Under the pieces are notes generated by a model. It saw nothing but the letters and a program-made list of their open reading frames with translations, was not told where the DNA came from and ran no database searches. DNA of 64,000 nt, taken from the NCBI GenBank assembly GCA_004431415.1, contig QPMI01000682.1, forward strand, positions 1 to 64,000. The letters run 5' to 3'. The DNA comes from Cyanophora paradoxa. Taxonomy: Eukaryota; Glaucocystophyceae; Cyanophorales; Cyanophoraceae. Below are positions 30,536 to 41,291 of the stretch, piece after piece (position 1 is the stretch's first letter; each line of letters starts with the position of its first letter). Position numbers and translations under genes: made by a program.

Positions 30536-31454
30536 GCTAACAAATGAATTCGCACACACCGAGACAAATGGCTAGGGATATGACTGCAGTGTCCATCTGT
30601 GTCAAGTCGAGAGATGAGCCTACGGGAACAAGCCTTTCGGACATCGGACCGGGTGGAGCTATTGTACTGGAGAAAGGGGCCTATACCTGCCTAGAAACAC
30701 TGCCTACACCTGCCTAGAGAGCCGAAGCAGAGCAGAGCTACTATAACCCCCTCAGGACAAGGGCGCCTACAGAGAGGACCGATGTATAAGCGAGGATGAG
30801 GTCGAAGCGGCTGAGCCTGAACTATAGCCCTCAATTTGGCAGGGAAGAAGCGCACTAAGAGAGCAAGGCCAACTAACCCAGGGAGGGCCGGAAACCGGAG
30901 CCCGTGAGAGCCCGGGTGAAAACCGGCGGGCGCACAGCATCGCCGGCCGCAGCCGGCGACCTGTGCTCCTCGGCCGAGAGATACCTCCTCCAGCTGGCGC
31001 GCGCGCGCGCGGAGTCCGCTGCGGCGGGGGTTGGGAGGCCCCGGGCCGCCCGAGTGCTCAGAAGCACGTCGCCTCGCCAGGAATCCAAGCATCTGTGCGG
31101 CCGCGACGCCCACGGCCGCGACGCGGGCGTGCACTCACACGACCGACGATCATCTGCGCGGGCGCAGCACATGTCGCCGGCCCCATAGCCGCGGGCGGCC
31201 GATCGCTGCCGCAGAGAAGTGCTTGGGCTGAACGAGAGAGCAGCTGCTGAAGCCGCCGCTGGTGTTCGCTGGAGTAGCTCGCCGAACCGACCCACGGAGC
31301 GGATTCCTAACGGACGCGCGGCTAACCAGCTAGAGGAGGGCTAAAAGGCACCGCCGAGGCGATTCGCGGCAGCCGGAGAGGCGCCCAGCGGGCAGGAGCC
31401 CGCTACCTACTTTCTCTCCAGGTCGGGGTACGCGAATCCCGGCAAGATCGCCTA
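30536..31454 (+). repeat. Module E: ~0.9-kb insertion flanked by 15-bp direct repeats
   Basis: CGGCAAGATCGCCTA stands at 30,521-30,535 and again at 31,440-31,454, while the uninterrupted version at 29,410-29,424 has it once. That is the footprint of an insertion with a 15-bp target-site duplication. E is non-coding by eye, has a GC-rich core with a (GC)n-like run near 31,000, and has no A-rich tail that I can see. It is present in all four tandem units, so it entered the repeat before the array formed. Confidence 0.6.
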
Positions 31455-31723
31455 CCCCTCGGCACACGGGGAGCGAAGAGATATCCTCCCCAACCACGCC
31501 TGCGAGGCAATACGTGGTCTATCCTTTTCGGGCCCTGGGGCCCTCCCAATCGGCCTCCTCTGATGCTGTGCGGCCCCGGCCACGGCTCGATGAGCAGCTG
31601 CCTGCTTCCTCTTTTTACCCTGCAGCTGCGCATGCGCGCCGAGGCCCATTTCCCAACTCGCAGCGGGCGAGCGGGCGCGGCAGCGAACGGCCGCGCGCAG
31701 CGGCGGGCCGTCGCGTAGAAGAA

Positions 31724-31971
31724 ACTGTGATGCTGACGTACACGTGCCACGTCACGGCCCACGTGGCATTGCAGACTTGCAGATCCAGATATCAATCATA
31801 CACATCCACAGAAAATGTGGAGTACTCTTATTCATGACTATGATTCGATGTCATTCGATGTCATGATTCGATGATTGCACTTCATTGTAAGCGCTGCGGG
31901 CGCTGTGTGGGGTATTTAATTTCCCGGAGAGTTTGCGAACGCGCACCCTCCCACCGATTGCTCCCCCCACA
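31724..31971. other. Unique spacer between inverted and direct repeat blocks
   Basis: About 250 A/T-richer bases belong to no repeat module. They include CACGTGCCACGTCACGGCCC and CACGTGGC with repeated CACGTG cores, overlapping GATTCGATG/CATTCGATG repeats near 31,850-31,876, and GGGGTATTTAATTTCC near 31,910. It forms the centre of the inverted arrangement. Confidence 0.5.
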
Positions 31972-34000
31972 CAATTGCTTGATCATGATCGATCATCGGA
32001 TATCTTGAGTTACGCCTGGCGCTGGCGAGAGTTTTATCTAGGACGTCCACTGCGCCTGCCCGCCATTGAGTCCTGTGCATAGGTGAAGCTGGGGACAGTG
32101 GGAGGGTCGGCAAAAGCCGCGAGAGCCCGAGCCTGCGCTAGCCGGCTCGGGTACACAAAATCTGAGCCTGAAGGGGGCGTACGCAAGCGGCGCCGCGGGG
32201 GAAGGCGTCACGCTGCCTTCCGCACTCCGCGCAGCCTTGCTCGAAGAAGACAGATTACTCTCACGCCTTGCTGGAGTAATCCACTCTTCTTCTACGCGAC
32301 GGCCCGCCGCTGCGCGCGGCCGTTCGCTGCCGCGCCCGCTCGCCCGCTGCGAGTTGGGAAATGGGCCTCGGCGCGCATGCGCAGCTGCAGGGTAAAAAGA
32401 GGAAGCAGGCAGCTGCTCATCGAGCCGTGGCCGGGGCCGCACAGCATCAGAGGAGGCCGATTGGGAGGGCCCCAGGGCCCGAAAAGGATAGACCACGTAT
32501 TGCCTCGCAGGCGTGGTTGGGGAGGATATCTCTTCGCTCCCCGTGTGCCGAGGGGTAGGCGATCTTGCCGGGATTCGCGTACCCCGACCTGGAGAGAAAG
32601 TAGGTAGCGGGCTCCTGCCCGCTGGGCGCCTCTCCGGCTGCCGCGAATCGCCTCGGCGGTGCCTTTTAGCCCTCCTCTAGCTGGTTAGCCGCGCGTCCGT
32701 TAGGAATCCGCTCCGTGGGTCGGTTCGGCGAGCTACTCCAGCGAACACCAGCGGCGGCTTCAGCAGCTGCTCTCTCGTTCAGCCCAAGCACTTCTCTGCG
32801 GCAGCGATCGGCCGCCCGCGGCTATGGGGCCGGCGACATGTGCTGCGCCCGCGCAGATGATCGTCGGTCGTGTGAGTGCACGCCCGCGTCGCGGCCGTGG
32901 GCGTCGCGGCCGCACAGATGCTTGGATTCCTGGCGAGGCGACGTGCTTCTGAGCACTCGGGCGGCCCGGGGCCTCCCAACCCCCGCCGCAGCGGACTCCG
33001 CGCGCGCGCGCGCCAGCTGGAGGAGGTATCTCTCGGCCGAGGAGCACAGGTCGCCGGCTGCGGCCGGCGATGCTGTGCGCCCGCCGGTTTTCACCCGGGC
33101 TCTCACGGGCTCCGGTTTCCGGCCCTCCCTGGGGTTAGTTGGCCTTGCTCTCTTAGTGCGCTTCTTCCCTGCCAAATTGAGGGCTATAGTTCAGGCTCAG
33201 CCGCTTCGACCTCATCCTCGCTTATACATCGGTCCTCTCTGTAGGCGCCCTTGTCCTGAGGGGGGTTATAGTAGCTCTGCTCTGCTTCGGCTCTCTAGGC
33301 AGGTGTAGGCAGTGTTTCTAGGCAGGTATAGGCCCCTTTCTCCAGTACAATAGCTCCACCCGGTCCGATGTCCGAAAGGCTTGTTCCCGTAGGCTCATCT
33401 CTCGACTTGACACAGATGGACACTGCAGTCATATCCCTAGCCATTTGTCTCGGTGTGTGCGAATTCATTTGTTAGCTAGGCGATCTTGCCGTCCGGGGTA
33501 CTCGATTCGCGCCCCCAGGGGTACGCGAATTCGAGGGGGTACAGCATTTTGAGCCACGAATACGAAAACAAAGTCTCCTCAACAGGAGAAAGATAACCCA
33601 TCCGCATGACAGCCATTGAAATAAGGCCCGCGGAATGGGGCCAGGCCGGAGCCTGGGGGCCCTGGGAAAAGCAACAGAAACCCAGCCCAAATCGGCGGCC
33701 TACAAAAAGGCGGTTGATATCTATGCTGTGAGCAGACCTGCGTGATCCTGACTCAACAGCTGAAGTGTTCGTAGAAGATGACTGTGAAGCTGCGCAGAAA
33801 GTTGCATTTGAGGAATGTGAAGCTGTACGGAAATTCGAAGGTAGCTGATCGATTGTGATGGTGCAGCAGTTGAAAGGTAGTACTAGTGATGAAATGAAAG
33901 GAAGCAAAACTTGAAATTAAAGAAGACTCCCATACTCTGGGGCGATTATTAATCCCGCAGCTGTCATTCTTGAGGTCGCCGGCCCGGCTCATGTCAAGCA
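31972..34000 (-). repeat. Tandem unit 1 (2,029 bp), reverse orientation
   Basis: It begins CAATTGCTTGATCATGATCG and carries, as reverse complements, modules A (about 32,099-32,286), C, E, B and D. The unit then restarts with the same CAATTG string at 34,001. No genes are supported. Confidence 0.85.
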
Positions 34001-36026
34001 CAATTGCTTGATCATGATCGATCATCGGATATCTTGAGTTACGCCTGGCGCTGGCGAGAGTTTTATCTAGGACGTCCACTGCGCCTGCCCGCCATTGAGT
34101 CCTGTGCATAGGTGAAGCTGGGGACAGTGGGAGGGTCGGCAAAAGCCGCGAGAGCCCGAGCCTGCGCTAGCCGGCTCGGGTACACAAAATCTGAGCCTGA
34201 AGGGGGCGTACGCAAGCGGCGCCGCGGGGGAAGGCGTCACGCTGCCTTCCGCACTCCGCGCAGCCTTGCTCGAAGAAGACAGATTACTCTCACGCCTTGC
34301 TGGAGTAATCCACTCTTCTTCTACGCGACGGCCCGCCGCTGCGCGCGGCCGTTCGCTGCCGCGCCCGCTCGCCCGCTGCGAGTTGGGAAATGGGCCTCGG
34401 CGCGCATGCGCAGCTGCAGGGTAAAAAGAGGAAGCAGGCAGCTGCTCATCGAGCCGTGGCCGGGGCCGCACAGCATCAGAGGAGGCCGATTGGGAGGGCC
34501 CAGGGCCCGAAAAGGATAGACCACGTATTGCCTCGCAGGCGTGGTTGGGGAGGATATCTCTTCGCTCCCCGTGTGCCGAGGGGTAGGCGATCTTGCCGGG
34601 ATTCGCGTACCCCGACCTGGAGAGAAAGTAGGTAGCGGGCTCCTGCCCGCTGGGCGCCTCTCCGGCTGCCGCGAATCGCCTCGGCGGTGCCTTTTAGCCC
34701 TCCTCTAGCTGGTTAGCCGCGCGTCCGTTAGGAATCCGCTCCGTGGGTCGGTTCGGCGAGCTACTCCAGCGAACACCAGCGGCGGCTTCAGCAGCTGCTC
34801 TCTCGTTCAGCCCAAGCACTTCTCTGCGGCAGCGATCGGCCGCCCGCGGCTATGGGGCCGGCGACATGTGCTGCGCCCGCGCAGATGATCGTCGGTCGTG
34901 TGAGTGCACGCCCGCGTCGCGGCCGTGGGCGTCGCGGCCGCACAGATGCTTGGATTCCTGGCGAGGCGACGTGCTTCTGAGCACTCGGGCGGCCCGGGGC
35001 CTCCCAACCCCGCCGCAGCGGACTCCGCGCGCGCGCGCGCCAGCTGGAGGAGGTATCTCTCGGCCGAGGAGCACAGGTCGCCGGCTGCGGCCGGCGATGC
35101 TGTGCGCCCGCCGGTTTTCACCCGGGCTCTCACGGGCTCCGGTTTCCGGCCCTCCCTGGGGTTAGTTGGCCTTGCTCTCTTAGTGCGCTTCTTCCCTGCC
35201 AAATTGAGGGCTATAGTTCAGGCTCAGCCGCTTCGACCTCATCCTCGCTTATACATCGGTCCTCTCTGTAGGCGCCCTTGTCCTGAGGGGGTTATAGTAG
35301 CTCTGCTCTGCTTCGGCTCTCTAGGCAGGTGTAGGCAGTGTTTCTAGGCAGGTATAGGCCCCTTTCTCCAGTACAATAGCTCCACCCGGTCCGATGTCCG
35401 AAAGGCTTGTTCCCGTAGGCTCATCTCTCGACTTGACACAGATGGACACTGCAGTCATATCCCTAGCCATTTGTCTCGGTGTGTGCGAATTCATTTGTTA
35501 GCTAGGCGATCTTGCCGTCCGGGGTACTCGATTCGCGCCCCCAGGGGTACGCGAATTCGAGGGGGTACAGCATTTTGAGCCACGAATACGAAAACAAAGT
35601 CTCCTCAACAGGAGAAAGATAACCCATCCGCATGACAGCCATTGAAATAAGGCCCGCGGAATGGGGCCAGGCCGGAGCCTGGGGGCCCTGGGAAAAGCAA
35701 CAGAAACCCAGCCCAAATCGGCGGCCTACAAAAAGGCGGTTGATATCTATGCTGTGAGCAGACCTGCGTGATCCTGACTCAACAGCTGAAGTGTTCGTAG
35801 AAGATGACTGTGAAGCTGCGCAGAAAGTTGCATTTGAGGAATGTGAAGCTGTACGGAAATTCGAAGGTAGCTGATCGATTGTGATGGTGCAGCAGTTGAA
35901 AGGTAGTACTAGTGATGAAATGAAAGGAAGCAAAACTTGAAATTAAAGAAGACTCCCATACTCTGGGGCGATTATTAATCCCGCAGCTGTCATTCTTGAG
36001 GTCGCCGGCCCGGCTCATGTCAAGCA
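34001..36026 (-). repeat. Tandem unit 2 (2,026 bp), reverse orientation
   Basis: This is a nearly identical head-to-tail copy of unit 1. It differs by small indels (for example, one G fewer in the CCCAGGG junction near 34,498 and one C fewer near 35,010), which account for the shorter length. Confidence 0.85.
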
Positions 36027-38054
36027 CAATTGCTTGATCATGATCGATCATCGGATATCTTGAGTTACGCCTGGCGCTGGCGAGAGTTTTATCTAGGACG
36101 TCCACTGCGCCTGCCCGCCATTGAGTCCTGTGCATAGGTGAAGCTGGGGACAGTGGGAGGGTCGGCAAAAGCCGCGAGAGCCCGAGCCTGCGCTAGCCGG
36201 CTCGGGTACACAAAATCTGAGCCTGAAGGGGGCGTACGCAAGCGGCGCCGCGGGGGAAGGCGTCACGCTGCCTTCCGCACTCCGCGCAGCCTTGCTCGAA
36301 GAAGACAGATTACTCTCACGCCTTGCTGGAGTAATCCACTCTTCTTCTACGTGACGGCCCGCCGCTGCGCGCGGCCGTTCGCTGCCGCGCCCGCTCGCCC
36401 GCTGCGAGTTGGGAAATGGGCCTCGGCGCGCATGCGCAGCTGCAGGGTAAAAAGAGGAAGCAGGCAGCTGCTCATCGAGCCGTGGCCGGGGCCGCACAGC
36501 ATCAGAGGAGGCCGATTGGGAGGGCCCCAGGGCCCGAAAAGGATAGACCACGTATTGCCTCGCAGGCGTGGTTGGGGAGGATATCTCTTCGCTCCCCGTG
36601 TGCCGAGGGGTAGGCGATCTTGCCGGGATTCGCGTACCCCGACCTGGAGAGAAAGTAGGTAGCGGGCTCCTGCCCGCTGGGCGCCTCTCCGGCTGCCGCG
36701 AATCGCCTCGGCGGTGCCTTTTAGCCCTCCTCTAGCTGGTTAGCCGCGCGTCCGTTAGGAATCCGCTCCGTGGGTCGGTTCGGCGAGCTACTCCAGCGGA
36801 CACCAGCGGCGGCTTCAGCAGCTGCTCTCTCGTTCAGCCCAAGCACTTCTCTGCGGCAGCGATCGGCTGCCCGCGGCTATGGGGCCGGCGACATGTGCTG
36901 CGCCCGCGCAGATGATCGTCGGTCGTGTGAGTGCACGCCCGCGTCGCGGCCGTGGGCGTCGCGGCCGCACAGATGCTTGGATTCCTGGCGAGGCGACGTG
37001 CTTCTGAGCACTCGGGCGGCCCGGGGCCTCCCAACCCCCGCCGCAGCGGACTCCGCGCGCGCGCGCGCCAGCTGGAGGAGGTATCTCTCGGCCGAGGAGC
37101 ACAGGTCGCCGGCTGCGGCCGGCGATGCTGTGCGCCCGCCGGTTTTCACCCGGGCTCTCACGGGCTCCGGTTTCCGGCCCTCCCTGGGGTTAGTTGGCCT
37201 TGCTCTCTTAGTGCGCTTCTTCCCTGCCAAATTGAGGGCTATAGTTCAGGCTCAGCCGCTTCGACCTCATCCTCGCTTATACATCGGTCCTCTCTGTAGG
37301 CGCCCTTGTCCTGAGGGGGGTTATAGTAGCTCTGCTCTGCTTCGGCTCTCTAGGCAGGTGTAGGCAGTGTTTCTAGGCAGGTATAGGCCCCTTTCTCCAG
37401 TACAATAGCTCCACCCGGTCCGATGTCCGAAAGGCTTGTTCCCGTAGGCTCATCTCTCGACTTGACACAGATGGACACTGCAGTCATATCCCTAGCCATT
37501 TGTCTCGGTGTGTGCGAATTCATTTGTTAGCTAGGCGATCTTGCCGTCCGGGGTACTCGATTCGCGCCCCCAGGGGTACGCGAATTCGAGGGGGTACAGC
37601 ATTTTGAGCCACGAATACGAAAACAAAGTCTCCTCAACAGGAGAAAGATAACCCATCCGCATGACAGCCATTGAAATAAGGCCCGCGGAATGGGGCCAGG
37701 CCGGAGCCTGGGGCCCTGGGAAAAGCAACAGAAACCCAGCCCAAATCGGCGGCCTACAAAAAGGCGGTTGATATCTATGCTGTGAGCAGACCTGCGTGAT
37801 CCTGACTCAACAGCTGAAGTGTTCGTAGAAGATGACTGTGAAGCTGCGCAGAAAGTTGCATTTGAGGAATGTGAAGCTGTACGGAAATTCGAAGGTAGCT
37901 GATCGATTGTGATGGTGCAGCAGTTGAAAGGTAGTACTAGTGATGAAATGAAAGGAAGCAAAACTTGAAATTAAAGAAGACTCCCATACTCTGGGGCGAT
38001 TATTAATCCCGCAGCTGTCATTCTTGAGGTCGCCGGCCCGGCTCATGTCAAGCA
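36027..38054 (-). repeat. Tandem unit 3 (2,028 bp), reverse orientation
   Basis: This is a head-to-tail copy. It shares private variants with unit 4 (TACGTGACGG instead of TACGCGACGG near 36,350; GCGGACACC instead of GCGAACACC near 36,797). Units 3 and 4 are therefore closest relatives, as expected from stepwise tandem duplication. Confidence 0.85.
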
Positions 38055-39279
38055 CAATTGCTTGATCATGATCGATCATCGGATATCTTGAGTTACGCCT
38101 GGCGCTGGCGAGAGTTTTATCTAGGACGTCCACTGCGCCTGCCCGCCATTGAGTCCTGTGCATAGGTGAAGCTGGGGACGGTGGGAGGGTCGGCAAAAGC
38201 CGCGAGAGCCCGAGCCTGCGCTAGCCGGCTCGGGTACACAAAATCTGAGCCTGAAGGGGGCGTACGCAAGCGGCGCCGCGGGGGAAGGCGTCACGCTGCC
38301 TTCCGCACTCCGCGCAGCCTTGCTCGAAGAAGACAGATTACTCTCACGCCTTGCTGGAGTAATCCACTCTTCTTCTACGTGACGGCCCGCCGCTGCGCGC
38401 GGCCGTTCGCTGCCGCGCCCGCTCGCCCGCTGCGAGTTGGGAAATGGGCCTCGGCGCGCATGCGCAGCTGCAGGGTAAAAAGAGGAAGCAGGCAGCTGCT
38501 CATCGAGCCGTGGCCGGGGCCGCACAGCATCAGAGGAGGCCGATTGGGAGGGCCCCAGGGCCCGAAAAGGATAGACCACGTATTGCCTCGCAGGCGTGGT
38601 TGGGGAGGATATCTCTTCGCTCCCCGTGTGCCGAGGGGTAGGCGATCTTGCCGGGATTCGCGTACCCGACCTGGAGAGAAAGTAGGTAGCGGGCTCCTGC
38701 CCGCTGGGCGCCTCTCCGGCTGCCGCGAATCGCCTCGGCGGTGCCTTTTAGCCCTCCTCTAGCTGGTTAGCCGCGCGTCCGTTAGGAATCCGCTCCGTGG
38801 GTCGGTTCGGCGAGCTACTCCAGCGGACACCAGCGGCGGCTTCAGCAGCTGCTCTCTCGTTCAGCCCAAGCACTTCTCTGCGGCAGCGATCGGCTGCCCG
38901 CGGCTATGGGGCCGGCGACATGTGCTGCGCCCGCGCAGATGATCGTCGGTCGTGTGAGTGCACGCCCGCGTCGCGGCCGTGGGCGTCGCGGCCGCACAGA
39001 TGCTTGGATTCCTGGCGAGGCGACGTGCTTCTGAGCACTCGGGCGGCCCGGGGCCTCCCAACCCCCGCCGCAGCGGACTCCGCGCGCGCGCGCGCCAGCT
39101 GGAGGAGGTATCTCTCGGCCGAGGAGCACAGGTCGCCGGCTGCGGCCGGCGATGCTGTGCGCCCGCCGGTTTTCACCCGGGCTCTCACGGGCTCCGGTTT
39201 CCGGCCCTCCCTGGGGTTAGTTGGCCTTGCTCTCTTAGTGCGCTTCTTCCCTGCCAAATTGAGGGCTATAGTTCAGGCT
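38055..39279 (-). repeat. Tandem unit 4, truncated inside module E at the viral element
   Basis: The unit matches its neighbours up to GTTCAGGCT at 39,271-39,279. The other units continue CAGCCGC; here the AT-rich viral sequence begins (GATATC). The missing right half of the unit is not found after the viral element's other end. Confidence 0.85.
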
Positions 39280-39288
39280 GATATCTTT

Positions 39289-40200
39289 TCAATCGCTCCC
39301 CAACGCTAAAACCTCCAACTGAAACGAATTATCTATGCCGTTCATATCTACAAGATCACCATAATAATCACGAAACTCTACTGTTAACTCTTTAATCACC
39401 AAATTACGATCGTTGATTTTTACATACTCGCTCACTTCTCCGGTGTGATAGATGTATTTCCCGATGTCCTGACTTAATTGTAATCGCATTATTGCGCCTT
39501 GGTTCTGCGGTTGTGATCGCGGTACTATATTATGGTTGGATGCAAATGGTGCGAGTTCTTTGATGTGCATGTATAAATACTGTTCAGCGTTCATATCCGC
39601 CATCTTTGGACTAACCGCTTTAAACGCCAATGCTAATGGATCTGCTCCTTCAAATGTAATTCCCCACTGTGGGTGATCTGGTGTTATTGGTGTTCTTTCA
39701 TATGATAAGAAATTTTCAGGTGCAAATCGCGACCTGTTTCCTTCAATAAAGTGTTGTACGCTTTCTAATAGTTCTGTGGAGCTGAGACCAAGTAATTTTG
39801 CGATTCTATTGTTTGCTGCGATGAGTTCAAAAGGGAAATTACAATAAAACTCCAATTTGTATGTAGTCGGGTTGTAATAAATTTTAAAGTATATTGTTTC
39901 GGTAGCATTTGTTTCATAGTTTAACCCATAGTTATAAGGATGAGTGACCCCAAAATGACCTTGATTTATGTAACCACTCGGTAATGGGAATAGATGCTGA
40001 TTAATATCAACGCCATTGACTTTATAACTTATGACAATATAATCGGTTCCAATCGAATTATAAATGCTGTTCGGAATCTCTGCATATATAACTCGACATT
40101 CTCGCGGTCTGGTTATTGGTGTTGTGAGTGCAACCTTGTAAGAGTTTTCTTTTTGTCCAAACTGTCGATCTCTACTATCGACATTGACAAGCCGAATCAT
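39289..40200 (-). CDS. Penton / minor capsid-like protein 1
   Basis: The protein has 303 residues. I place the start at 40,200 (MIRLVNVDSRDRQFGQKENS) because the NVDSRDR opening followed by an RECRVIYAEIPNSIYNS block is typical of small capsid proteins of PLVs and large DNA viruses, and because a promoter-like A/T spacer immediately precedes it. The upstream in-frame extension reads into the opposite gene and is unlikely to be used. Residues near 135-165 contain AKLLGLSS, and the C-terminus has VEFRDYYGDLVDMNG. The neighbouring protein at 40,229 shows the same layout, so the two are probably paralogues. It is likely a capsid vertex or minor capsid component; I cannot tell which. The gene stops only nine bases from the element's left edge. 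Confidence 0.6.
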   Translation of the reverse strand: MIRLVNVDSRDRQFGQKENSYKVALTTPITRPRECRVIYAEIPNSIYNSIGTDYIVISYKVNGVDINQHLFPLPSGYINQGHFGVTHPYNYGLNYETNATETIYFKIYYNPTTYKLEFYCNFPFELIAANNRIAKLLGLSSTELLESVQHFIEGNRSRFAPENFLSYERTPITPDHPQWGITFEGADPLALAFKAVSPKMADMNAEQYLYMHIKELAPFASNHNIVPRSQPQNQGAIMRLQLSQDIGKYIYHTGEVSEYVKINDRNLVIKELTVEFRDYYGDLVDMNGIDNSFQLEVLALGSD

Positions 40201-40228
40201 TTTATTATATGAATATAGATTAAAGAAA
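40201..40228. promoter_or_regulatory. 28-bp bidirectional promoter of the two capsid-like genes
   Basis: Only 28 A/T-rich bases lie between two divergent start codons. The rightward side reads TATAGATTAAAGAAA just before ATG; the leftward side (complement) reads CTATATTCATATAATAAA. Confidence 0.55.
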
Positions 40229-41239
40229 ATGCCCGTGGAATATGTTGAAGTGTCTTCATTCAAACAACTACCTAACCTTGATGCTCCAACATCGCGATTC
40301 ATTGCCGATCTCCCTAAAACATTCGATGATGTGAGAGCGGTTCGACTTGTTTCGGCTGAGTTCTATAATTCCATTCCAATCATTAGCGGTGATTCGGTCA
40401 CTGGGGATGCAACGGTAGAGGATGCCTTCACAATCAATTACAGTATTGCAAACGCAAACGTTAATTCTACAAAAGCGCCCGCCCCTGGTTTTGATGAGTG
40501 GTCAAGTATTCGACCTGGAATAGGTATGGGTTTGGAAGTCATCAATACTCACCAAGAACTGGCTGATCGAATAACCTACCTTTTTACGAGACAAACACCA
40601 AATCCCGGAATTGTTTGTAAATGGGACCCTGCAAATAAGCGGTTTGTATTCTACGCTCCGCATGAATTCTATATTGCATTCGTGATAGATAAAGACCCAA
40701 AGGTATCCGGTGCCGAAGCGGGTAACCGTCGCGCTCGCGTTTTAGGTCTCGATGCTGGGCGTAGAGGCAACCGATATATCAAATCGAGTATTTACACTGC
40801 TCAAACAGATCCCGTATTTACAGGTGCAAATGTACATGGGATCATTTCAACTTTCCCAACTGAAACGTGTAAGGATAATGTAATATTTGTGAGAGTAAAA
40901 GAACTCGGTGACCTCATCCAATGCGCCGATGGTCTTCTCACTGGATATTTTCATAAGTTGACTGTTCAAGATAAAAATTTCGCTGAACACATAATATATA
41001 ATTCGACGGAAGCAAACCCGCTGTATAAATACTATAATAAGAAAATGTCACTATCGCAACTGTCGGTAGATATAGTGAATTCTCAGAATCAATTAATAGA
41101 TTTCGAAGGTCAACCTGTGCATCTGACATTCGAAATCCGTTATGGCGATGAACCCGCTGGTGATCCCATTTATGAATATTTCAAAATGAGAATGAGAGAA
41201 ACCCACCCCTTCTATCCAAATATTGCCGGATTTGCGTAA
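40229..41239 (+). CDS. Penton / minor capsid-like protein 2
   Basis: The protein has 336 residues starting MPVEYVEVSSFKQLPNLDAP. I chose the ATG at 40,229 because it follows the TTAAAGAAA motif; an in-frame start further upstream would overlap the divergent gene's coding region. The VRAVRLVSAEFYNSIPIISG block matches the VIYAEIPNSIYNS block of the leftward neighbour. Both then have an RVLGL/KLLGL motif and a C-terminal sheet-like segment (LIDFEGQPVHLTFEIRY here). It lies directly upstream of the major capsid gene on the same strand, where PLVs and virophages usually keep penton or minor capsid genes. The assignment to a single-jelly-roll penton is inference. Confidence 0.55.
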   Translation: MPVEYVEVSSFKQLPNLDAPTSRFIADLPKTFDDVRAVRLVSAEFYNSIPIISGDSVTGDATVEDAFTINYSIANANVNSTKAPAPGFDEWSSIRPGIGMGLEVINTHQELADRITYLFTRQTPNPGIVCKWDPANKRFVFYAPHEFYIAFVIDKDPKVSGAEAGNRRARVLGLDAGRRGNRYIKSSIYTAQTDPVFTGANVHGIISTFPTETCKDNVIFVRVKELGDLIQCADGLLTGYFHKLTVQDKNFAEHIIYNSTEANPLYKYYNKKMSLSQLSVDIVNSQNQLIDFEGQPVHLTFEIRYGDEPAGDPIYEYFKMRMRETHPFYPNIAGFA

Positions 41240-41249
41240 ATTAAGGATC

Positions 41250-41291
41250 ATTCACAGAATTTTTATATTTCTCTATTGTAAAAGAGAAATC
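41250..41291 (+). promoter_or_regulatory. Promoter-like motif of the major capsid gene
   Basis: TTTTTATATTTCTCTATTGT followed by AAAAGAGAAATC immediately precedes the ATG. CTATTGTARAAGAGAAA recurs before the primase-helicase gene, and looser versions precede most other viral genes. Confidence 0.5.

Larger units (their letters stand above)
29344..31723 (+). repeat. Composite terminal-repeat block in the retrotransposon orientation (modules B-C-A-D-B-E-C)
   Basis: In order this block holds B (29,344-29,424), C (29,425-29,694), A2 (29,695-29,876), D (29,877-30,454), B again (30,455-30,535), an insertion E (about 30,536-31,439) and C again up to GTAGAAGAA at 31,723. The same modules appear as reverse complements in four tandem units from 31,972 onward. 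No coding sequence is supported: the open frames here are GC-rich chance frames repeated with each copy. Confidence 0.75.

Noticed and set aside
30536-31439. Module E as a tRNA- or 5S-derived SINE
   Set aside because: A GGTTCGGCGAGC string vaguely resembles a B box, but there is no A box at the right distance and no A-rich or T-run terminator.
31972-39279. CRISPR or gene-family array
   Set aside because: Units are about 2 kb, nearly identical and contiguous, with no short repeat-spacer pattern and no coding sequence.
29422-39300. Recurrent frames of 65-200 codons in the repeat array on both strands
   Set aside because: They repeat with the 2-kb unit, have GC-driven composition, shift with small indels between units, and show no domain.
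39289-40302. Longer 337-residue version of capsid-like protein 1
   Set aside because: The extra N-terminus overlaps the coding start of the divergent gene and lacks protein character. The NVDSRDR start at 40,200 with its promoter is preferred.
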